The notes below the pieces were generated by a model, which had not been told where the DNA came from, did no database searches, and worked only from the letters and a program-made list of their open reading frames with translations. A DNA stretch of 64,000 nucleotides from Strigamia acuminata (taxonomy: Eukaryota; Arthropoda; Chilopoda; Geophilomorpha; Linotaeniidae): the NCBI GenBank assembly GCA_949358305.1, contig OX442319.1, positions 8,866,001 to 8,930,000 of the forward strand. The letters are read 5' to 3'. Position 1 is the stretch's first letter, and every line of letters begins with the position of its first letter. Position numbers and translations under genes: made by a program. This document shows, in pieces, positions 1 to 11,037 of the stretch.

Positions 1-438
1 GTCTATCGTTGCACCTGGCGTCCAAATTAAATCACTAATGTTACATTCCAACAAACCATGCTGGTTCTGAAGGTTAATCCACCTAACTATTTTTTCACTG
101 GTTGTTTCAACAAGTTCAAATAATCTAGTTTTGATTATTTCCGGTACGGGTAAATTCGACACACTGTCCAGTACGTCCTTTTCAATTTCTTGCCATTCGT
201 CGCTGTCGGACTCAATATTTTCTTCATAATCGGCTTTTCCTCTGTAATAATCAGATTCGAAAAAATCTAATATCTGATCGCCAGCATCCGTGTCCCACAA
301 GTTAGTTACGATCTTAACCAGTGAAATTTGTTCAAGTGTTGCCGGGGTGAATAAATATCGGATGTTGTTTGGTCCAAGATCATCTTCTGGCGTCAATTTC
401 TGCGTTTGTAACGAACTGCATCCGCCTACTTCAGACAT
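1..438 (-). CDS. Helical-repeat family copy D, N-terminal part, cut by the window edge
   Basis: I translated the - strand from the ATG at 436-438; 146 codons stay open to base 1. The protein starts MSEVGGC, like copies F, G, H, I and J, and keeps the N-terminal block (IRYLFTPATL, VKIVTNLWDTDAG, DLIWTPGATID). No stop or frameshift is visible, so it may be the 5' end of an intact gene whose C-terminal repeats lie outside the window. A variant of the family promoter lies about 75-95 bases upstream (513-533). Family membership is clear from near-identity to the other copies; function is unknown. Confidence 0.8.
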   Translation of the reverse strand, partial: MSEVGGCSSLQTQKLTPEDDLGPNNIRYLFTPATLEQISLVKIVTNLWDTDAGDQILDFFESDYYRGKADYEENIESDSDEWQEIEKDVLDSVSNLPVPEIIKTRLFELVETTSEKIVRWINLQNQHGLLECNISDLIWTPGATID

Positions 439-512
439 TTCTCGCCGAATTTGAAAGTGTTCTTGAATCAGTGGCAAAAACAACGTGCTTGCGGTATTGT
501 TTACGAGAATGT

Positions 513-533
513 TATTGTTTTTCACCGACCAAT
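513..533 (-). promoter_or_regulatory. Family core promoter, copy D (variant)
   Basis: On the - strand this reads ATTGGTCGGTGAAAAACAATA, against the consensus ATTGGTYGGTAYAAAACAA of other copies. The TA of the TATA-like core is lost. Upstream (540-615) is the shared block with AACCAATCACGTAACAGG. Promoter function is inferred from position and conservation. Confidence 0.45.
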
Positions 534-660
534 AACAATAACCCACGACTATCAGCTGTGCTCTGCAACCAATCACGTAACAGGTCACATTGTGCACTGC
601 CATCTGGCTTTGATAAATATAAATTAGCACAAACTCCTAACGTAAATTCAGTTCGATAAA

Positions 661-1642
661 TAATTGTTTAAAAACGATTTTACATTCATTTGTAGACCAA
701 GCAGTGCGAAGAAGCTCAAGGGCCACAGCTGAACAGAAATTCTAGTTTTATTTATTTTATAAATAGTTTATTATTATTTTAATATTACATTTTATTTTAA
801 AATTAATTAAAAATAATGTGCCTTAAGAAAAGAAAGAAAGTCGTAATTTATTGCTAAGTTTATTGCATTAGTGACGTCGCGATTGCTAAGCGACGTTGTT
901 TGTGTTGTTGACAAGATGTCAGACCAAGTACGAATTTGCCACAAATTTTTGTCAAACATTTTAAATTCAACCTCAACTTACCATTCAAAACAAATCCACC
1001 ACAAAGTTTTAACACACTGGAAAATTAAGAAAAGAAAAGAAACACATTATCAATATAAAAACACCAAATTACAAATACATCCCTTGAGTGGTTTCTTTGA
1101 CCCACGATTTCCTCTCGGCTCCCTTCCAGTGAGTGTCAACTAATGACCGGGGTCCAATCTCGCTGGGCAAACAAATGCGCAAACAAATCTGGCAGCTCCC
1201 CGAAGTGTGAACGAACCAAGGGAATCCACCCACCGTCATTAGGCCATGTCCGCAACCGGCAACATGAACCATCAAGTGAATCTCCTGGCGGCAGGGCCCT
1301 TAACTGGAAGCATGTCCCTAGATGACTCTTCCCTTTCGCGCTGACCCCCCAGCTCATGGACAAATGCAAGAAACAACACAGGTAAATCGCTTTTCCCCTG
1401 ATTGCAAAAGGACACATCAGTGAAAATTTCGTTTCTCTCGATGTTGATATCGGAAAATGTTTTTTCGACCTAAAAACAAAATAATTGAATGTTAAAAATA
1501 AATGAGGGAATAATAATGAGAGAATTTCTCTGGAAATAACACGTGGTTATTAAATTTTCTGGAAATATCTGTGTTATTTCCAGGAATTTCCAGGAATGTC
1601 CTGTAATTTAATTGGTTGTATAGGCAAGAAAACATGATTGCT
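661..1642. other. Spacer between copies D and A; no gene supported
   Basis: The spacer is AT-rich, with a tail resembling the 3' modules of family genes at 690-800. A block at 866-935 (GTGACGTCGCGATTGCTAAG) recurs at 14404-14460. Bases 1140-1420 are clearly GC-richer than their surroundings and open in several frames, but I recognise no domain there. Confidence 0.4.
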
Positions 1643-1663
1643 ATTGGTTGGTATAAAACAACG
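1643..1663 (+). promoter_or_regulatory. Family core promoter, copy A
   Basis: An inverted CCAAT box (ATTGG) sits directly before GGTATAAAACAACG; TATAAAA is at 1652-1658. The same block precedes copy C, and a close variant precedes the - strand copies. A candidate 66-nt 5'-UTR intron (GT at 1809-1810, CTAG ending at 1874) lies between it and the ATG, as in copy C. Confidence 0.6.
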
Positions 1664-1898
1664 GGAATCTAAAATAATCTGCAATCTTGTCCAATCTTGT
1701 CCTCTAATCTGTGATCTGCGATCTTGTCGTTGTTCCCGAACCAGGGGGAAAGAAGCGTGGAATTCCTCGTTAACATCAAGAAATTATTTAGCAAGAGAAC
1801 CTTACGCGGTAAATACATTTGATTTATCACACAACGTTGTTTGTTTATGCATTTAAATTTGACTCTGATTCTAGACAAGTTTCAAATTCGGCGGCGAA

Positions 1899-4097
1899 AT
1901 GAGCAATTTAGTAAAAATGCTGAAAAGGACACCAGAAAGAAATTTTATTCGATATTCATTCACGCCAGGAACATTACGAGACATTTCAATGGTCAAGGCT
2001 GTAACTAACTTTTGGGACACGAATGCTGGCGATCGGCTAGCAGATTTTTGTCGATCTGGCTATTATAATCGAATATTCGGCATTCGGATGGACGGCGAAG
2101 AACGGAGTGAACTTGGAAAATGCATGTTGGATGGTGTTTCTAACTTAGATCTGCCGAAAACACTCAAAACTGAATTACTCAAACTAGTTCAACCAATAAG
2201 TGCAGCAATAGTGAACTGGATAAACTTTTGCAACCGCCAGGGTTTGTTCAAATTAGAATTCCGCCCGAGTGATTTGATTTGGACGTCACATGCTACGATA
2301 GATAAAAAGGCGACTGCGATCACGTTATTGTCGGATGAATCCCAGAATATTGACGCAAGATACCAGCTTGCTTGCACATTTTGTTTAGTCGAACATCTTG
2401 CTACTATTATTCCGAAAATCAATCAGAATGTGTACTTAGACGAGAATAACATCGACATATTAAGAAGAAGACCAATGGTTTTTTATTGGACGTGGTTCAT
2501 AACCAAGGATGAAAGATTGGAAAAAATGTCTCCAACGCACGAAAGCATCAACGAGTACGTGTTTACATTAGTCGTACGTTCCGGCCCCGATGCAGCGGTC
2601 AGATAAATGTGGAGTCAATTGAACGATCAGGAAAAAGAAAGAAATTTAATTCGAGCTACGATGGAGTCGAAGGATGCGGATAGCTTGTGTTTTTTTTTAT
2701 CCCTGATGAATGAGAAGCAGTGGAGGGAAGTGTTCGAAAATGTCATTTCTAAGCAAATATTGACGACACTTTTATCCAGTCGGCGATGGCAGGACTACTT
2801 CTGGCCCACGTGGCAAAAAGTTTATGGAATTATACCCGAAGGGACTTTTTTTTACATATTGCTAGGTATAGTAAAAACGCTTGAATACAGGCATCTTTTT
2901 AAGAGATTGTGGAAATGTGCTCCGAATCGCTGCAAAATGTATGTTTTTGAAAACTATCGCGATTTTGTAGCCGAATTATTTCGTAGCCAAACGGCAGATA
3001 TAGTGTTGTTGATGCTGGCTTCTGCGAGCACTCTGCAGAAGAAAGAATCGATAAGTTGTGGGCGCGGTATGATTCTATGTTACAAGTTATTCGTCGCAAA
3101 GCAATGGGATTTGTTTGATGTTTTCGTTAAACGCACGCTTTTGTGCGAGGAGGATGTTCAGGAGTTTATGGAGGGATTTATGAGGCAAGAAGGAAGTAAA
3201 ATTTGTTATAATTTTATAGATAAGAATGAATGGGAAGCGCTAGACGAATTCACAAATCGGTGTTTGAAATCCAAAGTTGAAATGAGTCGCTTCAAGCGCC
3301 AGTTAGCTTTTAAAAAGGCAACCGAGTTCAAGGAGAAAAATTCACATCTTAATTTGTTCAAAAGAATGTTGTCAACTGCTCTGTTTAAATCTACCGAAGC
3401 AGATTTTACGAAACTTGATAAATTTTTGGGGTGGTGTTTTGAAAATGATTTTGAAGAGATTGACCAGTTTAAGAAAAGTTTGTTTGAAAACAATGTGCTT
3501 GTGACATACGATTTTATTCGTTATTTAATTCGGAATGATTTTTGGGAAAAATTAGATGTGACTTTGGATTGGTGTTTTAGTGATCCGGACGATGTTTTGA
3601 AGTTTAAAAGTGGATCTTTCAGTCCAGAATTTGAATTTCGTACAATTGAACTGATAGTTTATTTGATATGTAGAAATGATCATTTAAAATCTTTGGAGAA
3701 ATACGTCGACTGGAAGTTTTCGAGTGATAAAGTTGATCGATGTAAGCGGGAAATATTCAGATTAGACGACCGAACGTTGCTTATTTGTGCTGATCTGTTG
3801 AAACGTGACAAGTGGGAGTTGGCGGATGAGTTTATCAATTGGTTTTGCTCGTCGTCGCGGACGGATGTAGCCAAATTCAAAAAGGAATTGATGTTTTCCC
3901 GCTGGATGGACCATGTTTATATGAAATATGGGAATAAATGGACTCATTGCGGTAAATATGAATGTGTAAGGTACGAATTCAAAACTATTGTAACATGGTT
4001 TAATCCATGTGTGGAAACAACTGCTTTATTTAAGCAAAAGTCTGCAGCGACTAATTGGTTTGAAGCAGCAGAAGCTGCATTAGATGGGAAAACCTAA
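1899..4097 (+). pseudogene. Helical-repeat family copy A, one in-frame stop
   Basis: The ATG at 1899 opens MSNLVKMLKRTPE, matching the starts of B and C. The frame is open except for TAA at 2604-2606. Copies B and C have TAC (Tyr) there, before MWSQ, so a single C-to-A change explains it. The rest (496 residues from ATG 2607) is intact to 4097 and ends FEAAEAALDGKT. The C-terminal half has about six ~43-residue units with W..LD.F..WCF...V..FK spacing, probably an alpha-solenoid. AATAAA is at 4189-4194. It could be a very young pseudogene, a reinitiating two-cistron message, or a readthrough gene; the sequence cannot decide. Function is unknown. Confidence 0.75.
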
Positions 4098-4194
4098 CCA
4101 ATTGGTTTTGTTTATCGAAATTGAATTGATGATTTGTTGTTAAATTCATGATGTTCTAGATGTAAAAGAAATTTAATTACAAAACTGTAATAAA

Positions 4195-5078
4195 ACTTTT
4201 AAAAAGAAATAAAACAAGAATTTTAGTTCAGCTGGATTTCCTACACTGCCTTAGAGTGCACCTCACCATCAAAACAATTTTGATATATTTTTATTTAATA
4301 ACACTTCAGTGCCATGTTTTACGTATATATTTGTTACGGTTTTTTATTTCTTTTCTAATTCTTCAATCACATAAATAAATTTGTAAATAACAAAACACAA
4401 AATTTGGAATAAAGATTTTATTTCTGTGATAATTTGCCTTTTAAGAAAAGAAAGTTTCTGAACAGAAAAAGCGCGAGCCACAATAACCAATTGCATCTAC
4501 CCTAACTCTGATCCTTTCACCTCTAATCAACTTGGGCCTAAGTTGATTAAGCAATATTTAATTAATTTCCAAACTAATTTTACCTTTTTTTCAAAAATAT
4601 TCTGTAATGTCAGTTGGTTTACCTGATCAAAACAAATCCTGGTGGTCAAGAATTCTTGTCCAAAATCAGTCGCAAATTCAGTTCAATTAATAATTATGTT
4701 TTAACATTCAATTGCAGACCAAGCAGTTCAAGAAAGCCAAAAAGCCAGCGGAACAAAAATTCTAGTTTTATTTCTTTTTTGAATTGTTTATTATTATTTT
4801 AGTATTACTGTTGTTTATTGAATGTTGTATTCCTTACCGCCAGGTGTCTTTCCCACCTGTGTACCTGTCATTGGCACTAACCAATCAGTGCCCTGAATTG
4901 TATTTTGTGCTCTACGCACCTTTTAACATCTGTTTAAGATTAAATGCATCACTGTTAATATTTCACCCAACAACCACGCGTCTCTACTTTATGTCTCCAA
5001 CATACTAGAACCTAAAAACTACAATTACATTTCATTTTAAAATTAATAAAAAATTGAACGAAGGACACAAACTTTAAT
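4195..5078. other. Spacer between the convergent copies A and E; no gene supported
   Basis: The spacer holds the 3' modules of a + copy (4200-4560) and a - copy (4560-5078). The same arrangement follows copy C at 17400-18078, so A/E and C/G look like duplicated convergent pairs. A - strand AATAAA is present as TTTATT near 4768. Confidence 0.5.
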
Positions 5079-5822
5079 CTAAATGTCCTCGAACTCCATA
5101 TTATCCCAAGCTTCGGCCTGTATAAACCAATCAGCAGATGCATACTTTTCCTTAAATTTAACCATTGTTTCCGCACACGGACTAAACCATTTTACCATAG
5201 TCACGTAATTATCCCAGGGTGTTTCCCAAATTTCCCATACATTTTTATCTCCATAAGCCCCATATTCATTAAGTCTGCTTCCATATTTCTCAAAACCAAT
5301 ATCCATCCACTTACAAATCATCAATTCACTTTTAAATTTTATCACCTTTGTCTGCGACGATAAGCAAAACCAATTGACAAACTCATTGACCAACTCCCAC
5401 TTGTCTTCAAGTAACATATCAGCACAAATATGTAACGTTCGGTCGTCTAATCTGAATTTTTCCCGCTTACATCTATCAACTATATCAATCGCAAACTTAA
5501 CAAAACACCAATCCAAAGTCACTTCTATTTTTTCCCAAGAATTTTCCCCAATTAAATAACAAATTAAAGTGATGAAATCGACCGGAATCGTGCCTTCAAA
5601 AATACTTTTTTTTAACTTACTAATTTCTTCAAAATCATCCTCAAAACACCACTCTAAAAACTCATCTAGTTGCGTGAAATCTGCATTTTTTAACAGGTTT
5701 GTAAACAAATTAGCCGGTGAATTTTGAATGAATCTATTAACATTATCAACTGCTAATTGGCGCTTGAAGCGAGATATTTCCTCTTCCGATTTCAAACACC
5801 GTTTCACGAATTCGTGCACCTC
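5079..5822 (-). pseudogene. Helical-repeat family copy E, 5'-truncated (C-terminal third)
   Basis: About 246 residues remain, matching the C-terminal repeats of H and G (HEFVKRCLKS, FLEWCFEDDFEEISKLKKS, VTLDWCF, DKWELVNEFVNWFC). At about 5822 the coding sequence jumps into spacer that in copy G lies upstream of the gene (GAAGATGTTTT, compare 20815). The N-terminal two-thirds, the promoter and the start were therefore deleted. A Met codon opens the remaining frame, so a short protein is formally possible, but no promoter remains. E shares with G and H the in-frame loss of one repeat unit. A transposon sits just upstream (5854-6967). Confidence 0.8.
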
Positions 5823-5853
5823 GAAGATGTTTTTCAGTGCTAATGCATCGATG

Positions 5854-6967
5854 GGTTACAATAACTGGCGCGGAATGAATGAGCGCGGAAAGAAATTCCG
5901 CGTTTATTCATTCGCGCTTATTCAGTTCTCGGCTGATCATTCCGCGCCTGTTCAGTTGTGGTAATGAGAATTCCGCGCTCAGGCAATTCCAGAACTGACT
6001 AAGCGCGGAATTATTTACAGAACACCATTCCGCGCTTATTCAGTTCTGGAATTGCCTGAGCGCGGAATTCTCTACAGCACACCATTTCGCGCTCAGGCAA
6101 TTCAAGAACTGAATAAGCGCGGAATGGTGTTCTGTAGAGAATTCCGCTAGGAGACGGGAGGGGGCTTCACTGCAATGAGCGTTTGTTCAATTTTCGTCGT
6201 AATTTGCTGATTTCTTCTTTTTAACTAAATTTAATGAGAAATATAAGGACGCCAACGTTTTCAGCGGCAGATTACACATAGGATTCATGTGTTAAATATT
6301 CCTAAAGGTCAATTTTGAAAATTAGTCTTTTTTTTAAATTTCAAAATTAAATTCTATTTTGGTCACGGCTTCCGCCAGATAAAGCTCTAGTTTGTTTACA
6401 ATTCGTGGTCAATCGAAATTCAAAATGAAAATGGTGAACATGAAAGTTAATCGGTTTTTCAAAAAAATACCCAAGTTTAATTACGAAGACATGCATTTTA
6501 AACGATGGTCACTAATTGGACGAATCGTGTCGTTAAACGAACATTTTTCAAGTGTGAGAATTTTGGTTGAAAAAACGTCCAAAATTGACTTTAAAAGCCT
6601 AAAAACCACGAAAATAAGTAAATTCGATTGGAAAACAACAAATTAAAAACTTGTATTGCTTTTCGTATTCCGCGCTTATTCAGTTCCAACTTTTGTCCAT
6701 ATTCCGCGCTTATTCAGTTCCAACTTTTGTCCAAATTCCGCGCTAATTCAGTTCCAAACTTTGTCCAAATTCCGCGCTAATTCAGTTCCAAATTTTAACA
6801 AATTCCGCGCTTATTCAGTTGACAATGTTGGCATTCCGCGCTAATTCAACAATTGAATTCAAAATTCCGCGCTTATTCATTCCGCGCCAGTTCAATTTAC
6901 TGAAATAACGGGTCTGTAAAAAAAATTAATTCCGCGCCAATTCATTTCGCGCCAGTTATGAATCCCC
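5854..6967. mobile_element. 1114-bp TIR transposon with 9-bp target duplication (MULE-like?)
   Basis: The element is flanked by direct GCATCGATG at 5845-5853 and 6968-6976. The ends are imperfect inverted repeats sharing ATAACTGGCGCG then ATGAAT..GCGCGGAA. Copy G's uninterrupted spacer (20815-20870) supports the empty-site structure. Many copies of a ~20-bp motif, ATTCCGCGCTTATTCAGTT, lie in both orientations at 5870-6150 and 6660-6960. The middle (6150-6650) has only a short open frame at 6392-6646 and no transposase, so the element is non-autonomous. A 9-bp duplication plus subterminal repeats suggests the Mutator-like superfamily, but the class is an inference. Confidence 0.75.
5870..6960. 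repeat. Subterminal GCGCGGAAT motif clusters
   Basis: ATTCCGCGC(T/C)(T/A)ATTCAGTT recurs more than a dozen times. On the left it forms nested palindromes (6000-6150). On the right it is a direct array spaced by ~35 bp (6667, 6704, 6738 and onward). The arrangement resembles transposase-binding subterminal repeats; that role is an inference. Confidence 0.7.
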
Positions 6968-6976
6968 GCATCGATG

Positions 6977-7781
6977 TTGTTGTTGTTGTTGTTGTTGTTG
7001 CTAATGATGGACAACACTTGACGCATTTCTTTAACCCATATGTTTTTCAAACCCTGATTGAACATTGCGTTACATTTTGTGCAATATTTAATTTTCTTTA
7101 AATATAAATACAGAAACCATTTCTCTTAATTTTGTATATTTATCAATTTACCAACACTTAAAAAAATGCTAATTTTTTGTGTTTGCATCATCAGTCATCA
7201 TCATCACTTATGTGGATGCTCCAAAAGTATCTGGAAGTGATAAAATGTGCCTCAGTTAATTTTTATTTCAAAATTACCGTTTTTACGATTTTGCTAGTCG
7301 TCGTAAAATGCTGAATCCGGATGTCGAAGACGAATTTTTGCTTTGGGAAGTGATTGAAGTTGCTTACAATATGTACGTCACGAAAGTGTTTCGTTTTTAT
7401 TGGACGATTTGGGTGTTGAACAATGTTCTTATACCTCAGCATTTTCAGGGCGTTTGGACAGCGGCGGAAAGCGAAAATAATCGAAGAAATCGACTGTTTT
7501 TTTTTTCTTTTTTGTTTTCACAATTTGTCAATAAATAAATAAAATTTAACATTGTTGGGAATCCAGTCGAAACAAAATCTGGTGGTCAAGAATTCTTGAC
7601 AAAAATTCAGTTCAATAACCAATTATATAAATTACAGACCAAGCTGTTCAAGAAGTCAGCTGAACAAAATTTGCAGTTTTATTTCTTTTTTGAATTGTTT
7701 ATTATTATTATTTTAGTATTACTTTTTAATTTAAAATTAATACAAAATTATACGAAACGCACAAACTTAAATCTAAATCAT
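6977..7781. other. Spacer with a (GTT)n tract and a decayed small ORF
   Basis: A (TTG)n microsatellite (6976-7000) is followed by the block TAATGATGGACAACACTTGA found upstream of - copies at 11213, 20863 and 24350. Bases 7308-7538 are open for 76 codons (LLWEVIEVAYNMYVTKV). Diverged pieces recur at 24686-24840 and 13905-14150, so this is a repeated, decaying gene fragment. I do not recognise its family. Confidence 0.5.
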
Positions 7782-10086
7782 CTAGAATTTCACATTCACA
7801 ACTGAATCATTTTTTCCATCCAATAAAGGTTCGGCATCTTTAAACCAAACAGCCGATGCATACTTTTCCTTAAATTTAGCAATTGTTTCCGCACACGGAC
7901 TAAACCATTTTAACATAGCTACGTAAATATCCCAGGAGGATTCACATCCATATTCATTTCCATCAGCCCCATATATAATTCCATCATCTTCGTCCTCTTG
8001 AAGTCTTCTTCCATATTTCTCAAAAACATCATCCATCCATTTACAAATCATCAATTCATTTTTAAATTTTGCCACCTCAATCTGCAACGATAAGCAAAAC
8101 CAATTGACAAACTCATTAACCAACTCCCACTTGTCTATATCTAACAAATCAGAACAAATATGCAACGTTCGGTCGTCTAACCTGAATATTTCCCGCTTAC
8201 ATCGAAAACTTCCAACCCACAAATTTCTCTAAAGATTTTAAATGATCATGTTTACATATCAAATTACCTATCAGTACGATTGTAAGAATATCAAATTCTG
8301 GACTCAAAAACACACTTTTGAACTTCAAAACATCATCCGGATCAATAAAACACCAATCCAAAGTCACTTCTATTCTTTCCCAAGAATTTACCCTAATTAA
8401 ATGAGAAATTAAATCGACGAAATCGTATGGAATCTTGCCTTCAAAAATACTTTTTTTAAACTTACTAATTTCCTCAAAATCATCCTCAAAACACCACTCT
8501 AAAAACTTATCTAGTTGCGTGAAATCTGCATTTTTTAACAGGTTTGTAAACAAATTAGCCGGTGGATATTGTTGCTTGAATCTATCGACGTTTTCAACTG
8601 CTAATTGGCGCTTGAAGCGAGATATATCATCTTCCGATTTCAAACACCGTTTCACGAATCCCTGCACTTCGTCCCATTCGTTCTTCATTATGAAATGATT
8701 ACAAACATCCGTCCCCTTTTCCCTCGCAACAATTTGCATAAAATCGCCAACATCCTTCTCGCACAAAACAGTACGCTTAACAAAAACATCAAACAAATAC
8801 CATTGCTTCGCTATTAATAACTTGCTACATTGGTTCAGACCGTACTTCGAATAAACAAATTCTTTCTTCTGCAGAGTACTCGCGGAATCCAGCATCAACA
8901 CAACTAAATCTATAACATTGCTAGAAAATAGTTTTGTTAATATACAAAAAAAAGAATAAAAATCAGCAAAAACATGTTGCTTTAAGCGATTAGGAGCACT
9001 TTTCCACAATTCCGTAAAAACAACCCTATGAGTATCAAATGTTACCACACAATTCAATATCGAAAGAAAAACACTTCCGTGTATAATCCCCAAAACTCTT
9101 CGCATCGTGGGCAAAAAGTAGTCACGCCATCGCCAACTGAATAAAAGTCTCCGCAATATTCGATCAGAATCTTGTTGTTCGAACACTTCTCTCCACTGTT
9201 TCTCATTCATCCGAGATAACAAAAAACACACACTATCTGCATCCCCCCATTCCCCCACCGCTCTCGTAGCTTGAATTAAATTCCTTCCTTTTTCCTCGTC
9301 GCTCAATTCATTCCACATATATCTGACCGCGGCATCGGGTCCGTAAGACACGACTAAATCAAACACATACTCGGCAATGCTTTCGTTAAGGCGGGGACTC
9401 CGATCGTAACTTGTAGACATTTCCTCCAATCTTTTATCCTTGGTTATGCGCCACGTCCAATAATAAGCCGTCGGGTTTCTTTCCATGTTCCGCATGTTAT
9501 CCGATTGCAAGTACCAATTCGGAAAGAATTCCGGGGTAATGGTGGCGAGATGATCGACTAAACCGAAAGCGCAAGCGTGTTCGTACTTCTGGTAAACATT
9601 CAAGTGACTGTCGGTATCGGATAATAATTTGATCGCTGTTGCCTTCGCGTCTATCGTTGCACCTGGCGTCCAAATTAAATCACTAATGTTACATTCCAAC
9701 AAACCATTCTGGTTTCGAAGATTAAACCAGCTCACAATTTCTTCACTGGTTGTTCTAACAAGTTCTAATAATCTAGGTTTGATTATTTCCGGTAGGGATA
9801 AATTCGACACACTGTCCAGCATGTTCACTTCAATTTCTTGCCATTCGTCGCTGTCGGACTCAATATCTTCTCCACGACCGGCTCGTCCAGTGTAATAATC
9901 GTATTGAGTAAAATCTGCTATCCCTTCGCCAGCATCCGTGTCCCACAAGTTGGTTACGATCTTAACCAGTGAAATTTGTTCAAGTGTTGCCGGCGTGAAT
10001 AAATATCGGATGTAGTTTGATCCAAGATCATATTCTGGGCTCAATTTCTGCGTTTTTACCGAACTGCATCCGCCAACTTCAGACAT
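7782..10086 (-). pseudogene. Helical-repeat family copy F, 17-bp frameshifting deletion
   Basis: The start MSEVGGC (ATG 10084-10086) is chosen because D, G, H, I and J share it. An in-frame upstream Met at 10185 exists but falls in the 5' UTR of the other copies. The frame runs to KSLEKFVGWKF and then shifts near 8205. Copy I, nearly identical, has 17 extra bases (TCAACGTTATCACTCGC, + strand) at this point. The downstream frame (7782-8200) restores DRTLHIC, WELVNEFVNWFC and ends DSVVNVKF. The missing bases encode the ASDNVD linker between repeats. As it stands the gene would make a protein lacking the last ~140 residues. Promoter at 10152-10172; capping-enzyme-like fragments lie further 5'. 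Confidence 0.85.
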
Positions 10087-10151
10087 TTCTCGCCGAAATT
10101 GAAAGTGGTCTTTCAAAAACAACGTGCTTGCAGTATTGTATACGAGAATGC

Positions 10152-10172
10152 TATTGTTTTGTACCGACCAAT
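10152..10172 (-). promoter_or_regulatory. Family core promoter, copy F
   Basis: The - strand reads ATTGGTCGGTACAAAACAAT, 66-86 bases upstream of the MSEVGG start. It is the same in G, H, I and J. Confidence 0.55.
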
Positions 10173-10422
10173 TACAATAAGACACGACTATCAGTTACGC
10201 TTTGCAACCAATCACGTAATAAACTTAAGTTACATTTGTGCCATCTCGCTTTGAAACGTAACAACACGTATACGTAACAATACTGTAGATAAGACCATAA
10301 TATAAGACCATAATATTACTATTATGATAAGACATAAAAACAATGCAAAATAAATTCATGGCCATTCTATTTGGATATCTATTCTAGATAGATGCAGTTC
10401 TAATTTCAATACTAGTTCTAAA

Positions 10423-10623
10423 ATGTCGAAAAATGATGTCAACGAATTGATTCCGGGATTTTTAGCAATCACCACTAACCCAAAACTACACGAAATTCAA
10501 AAGAACTGTCGAGATATGTGTGGACGCGGTAGAAGATGTTGATTGACGACGAGAACGAAATTTTACTTACTGCATATTCCATGTGTCAAATCTTGGATTT
10601 TTGAGGAGAAAATTCCCTCGTGA
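10423..10623 (+). pseudogene. Capping-enzyme guanylyltransferase fragment, + copy at locus F
   Basis: The ATG at 10423 gives MSKNDVNELIPGFLAITTNP and continues PKLHEIQKNCRDMC, resembling the start of the guanylyltransferase domain of metazoan mRNA capping enzyme (RNGTT: VTTQPKL, then FCG..GSGFPG). Relative to the copies at 27890 and 32216, about 140 bases are deleted after TGTGGACG, removing the GFPG and KxDG parts. It is non-functional. A TATA-like CATATAAAAAC precedes the sister copies. Confidence 0.65.
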
Positions 10624-10799
10624 GCACGTTTTTGGTGGAATTGTTAAATTGACTTATTTAATTCAATATATTTTGGTATTCAATCAATTTAAATTTCTAA
10701 ATCAATCAAAGCTAGCACTTCACATTTTGAGTGCATTTTAAATATTTCCAGACCGAATTTTTATTTTATCAACACAAGTTTTGGCATTTCGCTATCAAT

Positions 10800-11030
10800 T
10801 TATATCATGTATCTCGTGCCATCAGGTTTCCAACTAACATTATACGGTGGGTTTTGCGGTAATTTAAGAGTATTATTATTCGTTGATGTGCAGACCCAGA
10901 ATCCCGTATCAATTTGTCGTTCGCACATATCTTGAGACTTCTTTGGAATTTCGTGTAATTTTGGGTTAATGGTGATTAGTGATAGCGACAACTCTGATAT
11001 CAATTTGTTGACATCATTTTTGACATTTTA
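10800..11030 (-). pseudogene. Capping-enzyme guanylyltransferase fragment, - copy at locus F
   Basis: On the - strand the frame 11003-10800 reads NPKLHEIPKKSQDMCERQID, later VSWKPDGTRYMI, then stops. VSWKxDGTRYM is the nucleotidyltransferase motif I of capping enzymes (K is the GMP-linked lysine; the K-x-D-G core is intact here). Only the N-terminal ~65 residues of the domain are present, so it cannot be an active enzyme. It lies tail-to-tail with the + copy at 10423, about 80% identical over the alignable part. Confidence 0.7.
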
Positions 11031-11037
11031 TAAATTT

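Noticed and set aside
369-659. Open + strand frame beginning at 369 and similar frames at 10017, 24044, 27486 and 31868
   Set aside because: They start at TTG or other codons and lie antisense to the N-termini and leaders of the - family genes; shadows.
1136-1417. A 93-codon - strand frame in a GC-richer patch
   Set aside because: No domain, no promoter, start uncertain; reported only as a compositional island.
8197-10185. Upstream Met (10185) as the start of copy F, and likewise 27615 for I
   Set aside because: The extra residues are leader sequence, not in frame in H and J; MSEVGG is shared by all.
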